Shown piece after piece: positions 1-5,753 of a stretch of DNA of 9,570 bases; the first letter of the stretch is position 1; each line of letters opens with the position of its first letter. The stretch comes from Arthrobacter sp. Lineage in GTDB: Bacteria > Actinomycetota > Actinomycetes > Actinomycetales > Micrococcaceae. The translations under genes were made by a program, and so were the position numbers. The stretch covers positions 1 to 9,570 of the forward strand of contig JASLAA010000276.1 of NCBI GenBank assembly GCA_030147325.1, read 5' to 3'. The notes below the pieces were generated by a model. It saw only the letters and a list, made by a program, of their open reading frames with translations, did no database searches and was not told the origin of the DNA.

Positions 1-257
1 GGGGCCGGAGCGTCGGACGACTGCTTCGCAGGGGCATCCGCCCCCGCCGACGACGAACCGGCGTCCACGCTGGTCTTGGTGTCACGCGAGTCGTTGCGAT
101 AGAAGCCGGATCCCTTGAAGACCACTCCGACGCTGTTGAACTTCTTCCGGAGCGTTCCACCGCATTCGGGGCAGACCGTCAGGGAATCGTCCGAGAACGC
201 CTGCTGGATGTCGAAGGCGTGGCCGCAGTCCTTGCAGGCGTAGGCGTACATGGGCAT
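1..257 (-). CDS. FmdB-family zinc-ribbon protein, probable HrcA-controlled redox chaperone (Ruc-like), 3' end outside window
   Basis: Eighty-five residues are visible before the window edge; no stop codon is reached. The N-terminus MPMYAYACKDCG is typical of the FmdB/CxxC zinc-ribbon family. It has two knuckles, C8-x2-C11 and C29-x2-C32, that should bind one zinc. From about residue 56 the chain becomes low-complexity and rich in Ser, Ala, Asp and Lys, so it is probably disordered. This architecture (zinc ribbon plus disordered tail) is that of M. tuberculosis Rv0991c (Ruc), described as a redox-regulated chaperone that helps prevent aggregation, and the neighbouring genes match as well. The ATG at 257 is chosen because AGGAGG lies 6 bases upstream (264-269) and family members start MPxY; a second ATG at 251 has no such support. 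A CIRCE element lies about 50 bp upstream. Family assignment is firm; the chaperone role is inferred from homology and regulation. Confidence 0.9.
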   Translation of the reverse strand, partial: MPMYAYACKDCGHAFDIQQAFSDDSLTVCPECGGTLRKKFNSVGVVFKGSGFYRNDSRDTKTSVDAGSSSAGADAPAKQSSDAPA

Positions 258-309
258 GGAAATCCTCCTGGACGAACTTCGTGGTCCCCGCCGGCCGCTC
301 GTGGAACTG

Positions 310-336
310 CTGGCACTCTCCGGGGTCGAGTGCCAG
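310..336. promoter_or_regulatory. CIRCE element (HrcA operator) upstream of the FmdB/Ruc-like gene
   Basis: CTGGCACTC (310-318) and GAGTGCCAG (328-336) form a perfect 9-bp inverted repeat separated by exactly nine bases. The general CIRCE consensus is TTAGCACTC-N9-GAGTGCTAA, so each arm matches 7 of 9 and the spacing is exact. CIRCE is the binding site of the heat-shock repressor HrcA, which normally controls groES/groEL. Here the site lies in the 80-bp gap before the leftward zinc-ribbon gene and just overlaps the region of the cyclo-ligase stop codon (338-340). It therefore most likely controls only the zinc-ribbon gene, from a promoter placed at the 3' end of the cyclo-ligase gene. Confidence 0.88.
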
Positions 337-340
337 TCTA
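335..340 (-). promoter_or_regulatory. Candidate -10 box for the FmdB/Ruc-like gene
   Basis: On the minus strand TAGACT (340 to 335) matches 4 of 6 positions of TATAAT. It would place the transcript start near 328, inside the CIRCE palindrome, the usual geometry for HrcA repression. The box includes the TAG stop of the cyclo-ligase gene. I see no convincing -35 box. The call rests on position relative to CIRCE and is tentative. Confidence 0.35.
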
Positions 341-1039
341 CACCGCGCCGTGGAGACTGCCGAAGGCCGACAGCCCGTCCGCGGTGAACACGCCGTCGAG
401 CCTCTGGTCATGCGGCTCCGAGGGGATGGACCCCACCGGCAGGACTTCCGAGCGGTAGACGACCCCCATCCGGGGGACGGCACCGGGAGCGTCGCCGGGA
501 TACCGCGCGAGGAAGCGATCGTAATAGCCGCCCCCCTGGCCGACGCGGTGGCCCGAGCCGTCGACGGCGAGTGCGGGCACGAGGATGAGCCGAACATCCG
601 ACACCTCCTCGAACGAGAGCCGGGGTCCCGTGGGCTCGTCCACCGGCGCGCGCACGGACCGCTCCAGCAGGATGCCGGGACGCCAGACGGCCCAGGTCAG
701 CTGGTAGGCGCGTTCGCAGATGGGCACCACGATGCCGTAGCCGAGGCGGTGCAGTTCCGTGAGCAGCGGTACGGTATCCGGTTCGGGGTCGACCCCGAGG
801 TAGCACGCGATCGTAGGTCCCGGGGCGGGGCCGGACGGGTGGGTGCGCCGGGCGGCCGGGCGGCCGGGAGGGGAAGGGTCCGAGGACGCACCGGGATGGT
901 CTCCGAGGACGTGCTCGACGACGACCCGGCCGATCGCCTCCGACTGGTCCACCCGGTCGGAGGGTGGAAGGGCGGCACGGGCCAGGCGGAGCTCGGAGCG
1001 GAGGCGGGCCTTCTCCGTATCACGGGAGGAACGGGTCAT
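338..1039 (-). CDS. 5-formyltetrahydrofolate cyclo-ligase (MTHFS)
   Basis: A 233-residue protein that should convert 5-formyl-THF to 5,10-methenyl-THF with ATP, salvaging the folate storage form in the cytoplasm. The diagnostic block is AVDGSGHRVGQGGGYYDRFL (residues 158-177), containing the glycine-rich ATP loop and the YYDR signature. It is followed by the C-terminal PHDQRLDGVFT (209-219). Basic residues near the N-terminus (K10, R12, R14) fit the nucleotide-binding start of the family. Residues about 48-76 are a Pro/Gly/Ala/Ser-rich stretch between the first helices and the strand TIACYLGV, longer than I expect for the family. The ATG at 1039 is supported by the conserved start (RSSRDTEKARLR) and by CACAAT on the minus strand (1051-1046), placed so that transcription could begin at the ATG itself. 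It is divergent from galU, with 57 bp between them. Confidence 0.93.
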   Translation of the reverse strand: MTRSSRDTEKARLRSELRLARAALPPSDRVDQSEAIGRVVVEHVLGDHPGASSDPSPPGRPAARRTHPSGPAPGPTIACYLGVDPEPDTVPLLTELHRLGYGIVVPICERAYQLTWAVWRPGILLERSVRAPVDEPTGPRLSFEEVSDVRLILVPALAVDGSGHRVGQGGGYYDRFLARYPGDAPGAVPRMGVVYRSEVLPVGSIPSEPHDQRLDGVFTADGLSAFGSLHGAV

Positions 1040-1096
1040 TCCACCATTGTGCTCAGGGACCGGGGAAAAGGGCGCGCGTTATGTAGTGTGGTGCCC
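1040..1096. promoter_or_regulatory. Divergent promoter region between the cyclo-ligase gene and galU
   Basis: This 57-bp gap must serve two divergent genes. On the plus strand TAGTGT (1084-1089) is a TAnnnT -10 candidate that would start the galU transcript at about 1096-1097, the ATG itself. On the minus strand CACAAT (1051-1046) would start the cyclo-ligase transcript at 1039, also the ATG. Neither has a recognisable -35 box and neither gene has a good Shine-Dalgarno sequence, consistent with leaderless transcripts, which are common in Actinobacteria. The hexamers are seen; their function is inferred. Confidence 0.4.
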
Positions 1097-1999
1097 ATGA
1101 CTTTGCGATCACGTGTGACGAAGGCCGTTATTCCCGCGGCCGGCCTGGGGACCCGTTTCCTTCCTGCGACCAAGGCGATGCCGAAGGAGATGCTGCCTGT
1201 CGTCGACAAGCCGGCCATCCAGTACGTCGTCCAGGAAGCGGTGGACGCAGGGCTGTCCGACGTCCTGATGATCACCGGACGGAACAAGCGGGCTCTCGAG
1301 GACCACTTCGATCGTGTCCCCTTCATCGAGCAGACACTCGAAGCCAAGGGCGACCTCGACAAGCTGGCGGCGGTCCGGCGTCCGTCGGAGCTCGGCGACA
1401 TCCACTACCTTCGGCAGGGCGACCCCAAGGGTCTCGGCCACGCTGTCCTCCGCGCGAAGCTGCACGTGGGCGACGAGCCCTTCGCCGTGCTGCTCGGTGA
1501 TGACCTCATCGACGAGCGCGACCCCCTGCTGGAGACCATGATCGAGGTCCAGGCCACCACGGGCGGTTCGGTGATCGCGCTCATCGAGGTGGACCCGCAG
1601 CAGATCAGCGCCTACGGATGCGCCGACATCACGGCGATCGACGGCGAGGACCATGTGCGCGTGAACCAGCTGGTGGAGAAGCCCGCTGTGGAGGACGCGC
1701 CGTCGAACCTCGCTGTGATCGGCCGCTATGTGCTGCACCCCAGGGTCTTCGAGGTCCTCGAGACGACGAAGCCGGGCCGCGGTGACGAGATCCAGCTGAC
1801 CGATGCCCTGCAGACCCTCGCTTCTGCGGAGGGTGAAGGATCGGGCGTGTACGGCGTCGTGTTCCGTGGTCGCCGCTACGACACCGGTGACAAGCTGAGC
1901 TACCTCAAGGCCGTCGTGACGCTCGCGTCCGAACGCGAGGACCTGGGGCCCGATCTGCGCGCCTGGATCAAGGATTTCAGCAAGAACATCGCGGACTGA
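1097..1999 (+). CDS. galU: UTP-glucose-1-phosphate uridylyltransferase (UDP-glucose pyrophosphorylase)
   Basis: A 300-residue cytoplasmic enzyme that makes UDP-glucose from UTP and glucose-1-phosphate, feeding cell-envelope glycans and galactose metabolism. The N-terminal nucleotidyltransferase signature runs GLGTRFLPATKAMPKEMLP (residues 16-34). It is followed by DKPAIQYVVQEA (37-48), GLGHAV (112-117), the metal-binding GDD (134-136), VEKP (193-196), GRYVL (209-213) and the C-terminal YDTGDK (261-266), in the order and length expected of bacterial GalU. The frame stays open upstream to 281, but that extension lies antisense to the cyclo-ligase gene. The ATG at 1097 gives the family N-terminus MTLRSRVTKAVIPAAG. 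GTG codons at 1088 and 1091 are in frame and less likely. The acetyltransferase gene starts only 6 bp after the stop, so the two are probably cotranscribed. Confidence 0.96.
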   Translation: MTLRSRVTKAVIPAAGLGTRFLPATKAMPKEMLPVVDKPAIQYVVQEAVDAGLSDVLMITGRNKRALEDHFDRVPFIEQTLEAKGDLDKLAAVRRPSELGDIHYLRQGDPKGLGHAVLRAKLHVGDEPFAVLLGDDLIDERDPLLETMIEVQATTGGSVIALIEVDPQQISAYGCADITAIDGEDHVRVNQLVEKPAVEDAPSNLAVIGRYVLHPRVFEVLETTKPGRGDEIQLTDALQTLASAEGEGSGVYGVVFRGRRYDTGDKLSYLKAVVTLASEREDLGPDLRAWIKDFSKNIAD

Positions 2000-2005
2000 C
2001 AGCTC

Positions 2006-2650
2006 ATGTGGTCGGCAGCCAGCTGGCCCGTGACCCTCAGGACCGGCTCGTTGGTCCTGAGGCCCATCCGCCACCGGGACAAGGCGACCTGGTCCGCGCT
2101 GCGCCATCGCAATGCCCGGTGGCTCGCGCCCTGGGAGGCCTCCAATCCCGATCCGGCCGGCTTCCTGCCGACCTATCACCAGATGGTGCGCTCCCTGACC
2201 GCTCAGGCCCGGGCGGGTTCGGCCCTTCCGTTCCTCCTCACGGAGCAGCAACCGGGGTCCAGGGATGCGCGCCTCGTGGGCCAGCTGACTGTTTCCGGGA
2301 TCACCTGGGGTTCGGCGATGACGGCCACGCTCGGCTACTGGGTCGATGCGGAGCGTGCCGGGCGGGGCATCGCGCCCACGGCGGTGGCCCTGGTGACCGA
2401 TTACTGCTTCGGTGAACTCGGTCTGCACCGCATGGAGATCAACATCCGGCCGGAGAACAGTGCAAGCCTCCGGGTGGTGGAGAAGCTGGGATTCCGGGAT
2501 GAAGGTCTCCGGCCGCGCTATCTCCACATCGCGGGTCAGTGGGCCGATCATCGGAGCTTCGCGCTGACCGCCGAGGAGGTTCCGGACGGCCTTCTGCCGG
2601 CCTGGCTGGAGCGCTCCGCGCGGCGCCAGGACCGAGGCGATCCGATCTAA
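2006..2650 (+). CDS. RimJ/RimL-type GNAT N-acetyltransferase
   Basis: A 214-residue GNAT protein that transfers acetyl from acetyl-CoA to an amino group. It has the RimJ/RimL layout: the strand RTGSLVLRPIRHRD (12-25), then LGYWVDAERAGRGIAPTAV (109-127) carrying the acetyl-CoA pyrophosphate loop, then LHRMEINIRPENSASLRVVE (140-159) and KLGFRDEGLRPRY, the usual C-terminal part. RimJ-family enzymes acetylate N-termini of ribosomal proteins, but many relatives act on other substrates, so the target is open. The ATG lies 6 bp after the galU stop, with no strong Shine-Dalgarno sequence, which suggests translational coupling. M. tuberculosis has rimJ (Rv0995) near galU with a moeA-type gene between; here that gene is absent. 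The last 20 residues are charged and not part of the fold. Confidence 0.9.
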   Translation: MWSAASWPVTLRTGSLVLRPIRHRDKATWSALRHRNARWLAPWEASNPDPAGFLPTYHQMVRSLTAQARAGSALPFLLTEQQPGSRDARLVGQLTVSGITWGSAMTATLGYWVDAERAGRGIAPTAVALVTDYCFGELGLHRMEINIRPENSASLRVVEKLGFRDEGLRPRYLHIAGQWADHRSFALTAEEVPDGLLPAWLERSARRQDRGDPI

Positions 2651-2717
2651 TGCCCCGGTGAGCATATTGGTCGCCGACACACCGCCGACAATGCCGTGGC
2701 GCGGGGGCCGGTCCTCC

Positions 2718-2731
2718 TACGGTTCTAGGTG
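2718..2731 (+). promoter_or_regulatory. Candidate promoter for a leaderless sepX-like transcript
   Basis: The 80-bp gap 2651-2730 follows the acetyltransferase gene. TACGGT (2718-2723) fits TAnnnT and would put the transcript start at about 2730-2731, at the GTG start codon. No Shine-Dalgarno sequence lies at a suitable distance before that GTG, which makes a leaderless start the simplest reading. I see no clear -35 box and no terminator hairpin in the gap, so readthrough from galU-rimJ is also possible. Confidence 0.35.
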
Positions 2732-3699
2732 TGGTCTTCTCTCTGGATAGCTCGTTGGTACTCGCCGCGATAGTCGGCCTGTGGCTGGTGTGGGTTGCTC
2801 CCTTCCTGCTCCGCGGGACGACGCCGGCCACTGCCGGCAGCACACGAGGACCGTCGGAAGTCCGGACCCGCCGTCCTCGAGGAAGCATGCTGATGATGAC
2901 CCCCCTGCACGATGACGGACGCCCCCACGACACCGGTTCGACCGGCGAAGCCCCCCGGTCCGGCCCGGTGTCCGCCGTCCGCCACGAACGGTCCGTCGAC
3001 GCGAACAAGCGCTTCGCCCCGCGCTGGGACCGTATCGTCGTCGTGATGATCGGGCTCCTCGCGCTGTGCGCCGCCCCGGTCACCCTCCTGCTCGGGTTCC
3101 TGGATGTCGTGTCCCTGCTCGTCCCGCTCGCCTGCCTCGGCGTCGCCGCCGCGGCTGTCGCCGTTCTGCGGACGTTGGCGATCCGCAGCCGCCGTGCGCG
3201 GGTGGACGCCGCATTCGCCGAGGCGATGGCGCCCGTCCGCCACACTCCGGTCCCGGTCCCCGCCCCGGCTCCCGCAGCCCCTCGACGACCGACGGCGCTC
3301 TTCGACGCCGAGATCGCGGAGACCCGGGCCCTCACCCCGATGGAACTGCGCACCGCCGCCCTCGCCGTCGCTCATGGTTCCTCCGCGGTCACCGTCCGCA
3401 GTGGTGTGCCGTCCGAGGTCGCGGCCATCGATGACCAACCCGCGGGTGCGACGGCCTGGGTGCCGGTCGAGCTCCCGCGCCCCACGTATGTGGACGCCGC
3501 GAAGGCGGAGCGTGACGCTCCAGCGCCGCTGGATCTGCCCGAGGCGCCGAAGCCGACATCCAGGACCCCCATCAAGGCCTCGGAGGCCGCAGCACGGGGT
3601 GCAGCCGCGGCTGCTGCCGCTGCCGACGTCCCGATGCCCGTGTCCCCCTCCACGGGTCGGATCAACCTGGACGACGTGCTGCAGCGTCGCCGCGCCTGA
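2731..3699 (+). CDS. SepX/GlpR-type actinobacterial membrane protein of the cell-division apparatus
   Basis: A 322-residue membrane protein. TM1 is at about residues 8-28, ending in APFLLRG; the pattern of a hydrophobic N-terminal helix with a W and then P-x2-LRR/LRG is typical of the SepX/GlpR family. A loop of about 70 residues rich in Pro, Arg and Gly leads to two closely spaced helices (about 101-121 and 125-147) and then an Arg-rich IRSRRAR. The rest is cytoplasmic and disordered, with Pro-rich and Ala-rich runs. It contains WVPVELPRPTYVDAAKA (243-259) and a C-terminal GRINLDDVLQRRRA. SepX of Streptomyces and GlpR of Corynebacterium are divisome membrane proteins; GlpR is a receptor for the gephyrin/MoeA-like Glp. 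Position after galU and rimJ matches M. tuberculosis Rv0996. The start is GTG at 2731, giving TM1 directly. Family assignment rests on pattern recall, topology and synteny, not on an alignment. Confidence 0.72.
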   Translation: MVFSLDSSLVLAAIVGLWLVWVAPFLLRGTTPATAGSTRGPSEVRTRRPRGSMLMMTPLHDDGRPHDTGSTGEAPRSGPVSAVRHERSVDANKRFAPRWDRIVVVMIGLLALCAAPVTLLLGFLDVVSLLVPLACLGVAAAAVAVLRTLAIRSRRARVDAAFAEAMAPVRHTPVPVPAPAPAAPRRPTALFDAEIAETRALTPMELRTAALAVAHGSSAVTVRSGVPSEVAAIDDQPAGATAWVPVELPRPTYVDAAKAERDAPAPLDLPEAPKPTSRTPIKASEAAARGAAAAAAAADVPMPVSPSTGRINLDDVLQRRRA

Positions 3700-3786
3700 C
3701 CCTTCGTCGTGCAGCGTCCTGATGGCACCCCCGCTCCCGTGGCGATCGACAGCTTTGATTCCCCGATGCCCTGCCGCTGAGGCGGT

Positions 3787-5085
3787 ATGAGGCCGAAGGA
3801 GGTCCGGATCAGGCGGGAGCAGGAAGCCATCGCCCTGCTCAGGTCCGAGGCTCCCGGCGCCTTGCTTCGCGATGCTCTGGCGTCAGCGGGTTGGACCCTG
3901 GTCAGCTGGCGGCCAGGTTCCGTGCACCACCGGCCCGGAGCCGGGGTGACCGGTGTGTTCCCCATCGAAGTGCGTGCGGAGGCCGGTCCACGACGTCGGG
4001 GCAGGGGCGCGAGCGCCGCGGCGCCAAGTCACGCGTGCATCACGACGGCCCCACTTCCCCGGTCCGCCGAGGGGGTGGCCGTGTTCCACAGGCGCGGCGG
4101 AGATGCACTGTCCGTCTGGACGCACCCGCACGACCCGCTGCTGCCGGGCTTGCCGATGGCACTCGATACGGCCCGCGTCACTCGCCACGCATTCGGTCCG
4201 GGCCACGATCCTGCCGCGACCGTGCTCGAACTCAGGAGCTACCGGCCGCTGCGTCGTGCGGTCGTCCTGGCGGGCAATGAGCGCGAGTACCGATACCTGA
4301 AGGTGCTGCGGCGCCAGGGGGCGGCCCAGTTGGCCGAGCGCCACCGCATGCTGCAGGCGGCCGGCGTGCCTGTGCCGATGCTCGCCGGGGACCCGGTACA
4401 GGACGTGGTCGTGATGCACCCGGCGCCGGGTGAGCCGCTCGCGGAACTCCTGATGCGTGACGGTGCCGCCGCCGTCGATCCCCGCGCCCTGGTGCGGCTC
4501 CTCTCGTCGTTGCCCCGCGACGTCCTCGCACTGCCCGTGCGCACGCCCTGGGCAACACGGGTGCGCGACTACGGCGAGGGAGCCGCGGCCGCGCTACCTG
4601 CTCAGGCAGGACGCATCCGTCGGCTTGCCGGGGCGATCGACGACGCGGTCCGGTCCACGGATGCGGGCCCGCTGGTGCCCACCCACGGCGACTTCTACGA
4701 GGGCAACCTCCTGATGACGGGCGGGACGGTCTCGGGCCTCCTCGACGTCGACGCCCTGGGACCGGGCCGGCTGGTCGACGACGTGGCGTGTTTCCTCGGG
4801 CACGCCGCCGTCCTGCCGGGGCTGCATGCCGGTTATGTCCACGTGCCGGATGCCGTTCGGCGCTTCACCCTGGCGTTCGACGAACACGTCGATCCGGTGG
4901 CGCTGCGAAGCCGGGCCGCCGCCGTGAGCCTCACCCTCGTCGCCGGTGCGAGGAGGCACGCCGGCGACGACGGCGATACTGACGAGGCACTCTCCCGGCT
5001 GGCAGTGGCAGAGCAGTTCCTCGCGGACGCACACGCGCTCGGTGGCGGACCGCGGCGGGGCGACCGCCGCTCCGGGTCGGCCTAG
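3787..5085 (+). CDS. APH/choline-kinase-fold phosphotransferase, substrate unknown
   Basis: A 432-residue cytoplasmic protein with a small-molecule kinase catalytic core. The Brenner-type motif is HGDFYEGN (residues 300-307), with catalytic D302 and metal-binding N307. It is followed by GLLDVDALGPGRLVDDVACF (317-336), where D320/D322 take the place of the metal-binding IDW/DFG Asp and D332 is the usual structural Asp. K172 in YRYLKVLRR is the likely ATP-binding lysine. Residues 1-150 are not a recognisable domain. VHHRPGAGVTGVFPIEV (46-62) resembles the start of the kinase N-lobe found again at YRPLRRAVVLAG (152-163), so the lobe may be duplicated or extended. The ATG at 3787 has GAGG 4 bp upstream; see the finding on a better-placed Shine-Dalgarno sequence inside the gene. 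The 87-bp gap before it shows nothing but a 4-bp stem at 3774-3785. Resistance function is not implied. Confidence 0.8.
   Translation: MRPKEVRIRREQEAIALLRSEAPGALLRDALASAGWTLVSWRPGSVHHRPGAGVTGVFPIEVRAEAGPRRRGRGASAAAPSHACITTAPLPRSAEGVAVFHRRGGDALSVWTHPHDPLLPGLPMALDTARVTRHAFGPGHDPAATVLELRSYRPLRRAVVLAGNEREYRYLKVLRRQGAAQLAERHRMLQAAGVPVPMLAGDPVQDVVVMHPAPGEPLAELLMRDGAAAVDPRALVRLLSSLPRDVLALPVRTPWATRVRDYGEGAAAALPAQAGRIRRLAGAIDDAVRSTDAGPLVPTHGDFYEGNLLMTGGTVSGLLDVDALGPGRLVDDVACFLGHAAVLPGLHAGYVHVPDAVRRFTLAFDEHVDPVALRSRAAAVSLTLVAGARRHAGDDGDTDEALSRLAVAEQFLADAHALGGGPRRGDRRSGSA
5052..5070. terminator. GC-rich hairpin at the convergent gene ends, possible terminator
   Basis: GCGGCGG (5052-5058) and CCGCCGC (5064-5070) form a 7-bp perfect stem with a 5-nt loop. 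The stem lies inside the last codons of the phosphotransferase gene and begins 12 bp beyond the stop of the convergent response-regulator gene. There is no T-run on either side, so a classical intrinsic terminator is not supported. It may slow polymerase coming from the right or mark an RNA 3' end. In sequence this GC-rich it could also be chance. Confidence 0.28.
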
Positions 5086-5753
5086 GGGCGTTCCGCGACC
5101 AGGCGATAACCCATCCCGCGGACGGTGGCGAACCGCTCCGCACCGAGCTTGTTGCGCAGGTACCGGACGTACACGTCGACGACATTGGATCCGGGGTCGA
5201 AGTCGTAGCCCCACACCCGGGACAGCAGTTGCTCCCGGCTGAGGACCTGACCGGGGTTGCGGAGGAAGGCTTCGGCCAGGGCGAACTCGCGTGCTGACAG
5301 ATCGACCTCGCGCCCGTCGATGAGGGCGCGTCGCGTGCGCAGGTCCAGCTGGAGCCCGTTGTGCGCGAGGACGGTGCTCTCCGCGCCGGCGGTGTCCTGT
5401 CGCAGGCGCAGCCGCACCCTGGCCAGGAGCTCCTCGAAACGGAACGGTTTGGTCATGTAGTCGTCGGCGCCGCCTTCGAGGCCGGCCACGGTGTCGTCGG
5501 TCGTGTTCCGGGCGGACAGGATGATCACCGGGGTGTCGTTCCGGGCCTCGCGCAGGCGTCGGAGCACGGTGAAGCCATCCTGGTCGGGCAGGCCGAGATC
5601 GAGGATGATCAGCTCGAAGTCGCCGGTCTGCGCCAGGTGGTACCCGTCGCGGCCGTTGCCGGCGATGCTCGGCGCGTAGCCCGCGGACCGCAGCCCCTTG
5701 GCGATGAACGCACTGATGCGTTCCTCGTCCTCGACGATCAGGATCTGCGTCAC
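5082..5753 (-). CDS. OmpR-family two-component response regulator
   Basis: A 223-residue cytoplasmic DNA-binding regulator. The receiver domain (1-118) has the acidic pair E8/D9, phosphoacceptor D52 in IILDLGLPD, S80 in VIILSAR and K102 in YMTKPF, all in place. The winged-helix output domain (about 128-221) ends with VDVYVRYLRNKLG and FATVRGMGYRL, the recognition helix and wing of the OmpR/PhoB type. The start is GTG at 5753, overlapping the kinase TGA in a GTGA junction, so translation is coupled to the kinase gene. It is the last gene of the operon. Its own stop shares the tetramer CTAG (5082-5085) with the stop of the convergent phosphotransferase gene. The likely target includes its own operon promoter, where direct repeats are visible. 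The stimulus is unknown. Confidence 0.95.
   Translation of the reverse strand: MTQILIVEDEERISAFIAKGLRSAGYAPSIAGNGRDGYHLAQTGDFELIILDLGLPDQDGFTVLRRLREARNDTPVIILSARNTTDDTVAGLEGGADDYMTKPFRFEELLARVRLRLRQDTAGAESTVLAHNGLQLDLRTRRALIDGREVDLSAREFALAEAFLRNPGQVLSREQLLSRVWGYDFDPGSNVVDVYVRYLRNKLGAERFATVRGMGYRLVAERP

Noticed and set aside
281..1096. Plus-strand open frame continuous with galU, which would add 272 residues
   Set aside because: It lies antisense to the cyclo-ligase gene, has no domain, and GalU proteins start at the MTLRSRVTKAV position.
1109..2680. Long minus-strand frame of 523 codons opposite galU and the acetyltransferase gene
   Set aside because: It is a GC-rich shadow of two clear plus-strand genes and shows no recognisable motif.
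2439..3438. Minus-strand frames opposite the SepX-like gene
   Set aside because: Arg/Gly/Ser-rich composition without motifs; the plus-strand protein has coherent membrane helices and conserved ends.
3700..3786. Possible tRNA or small RNA between the SepX-like and phosphotransferase genes
   Set aside because: No cloverleaf or T-arm sequence; only a 4-bp stem (CCGC-TGAG-GCGG) is visible.
3787..5085. Aminoglycoside resistance kinase
   Set aside because: Only the general APH fold motifs are present; nothing points to aminoglycosides, and the setting is a housekeeping chromosomal locus.
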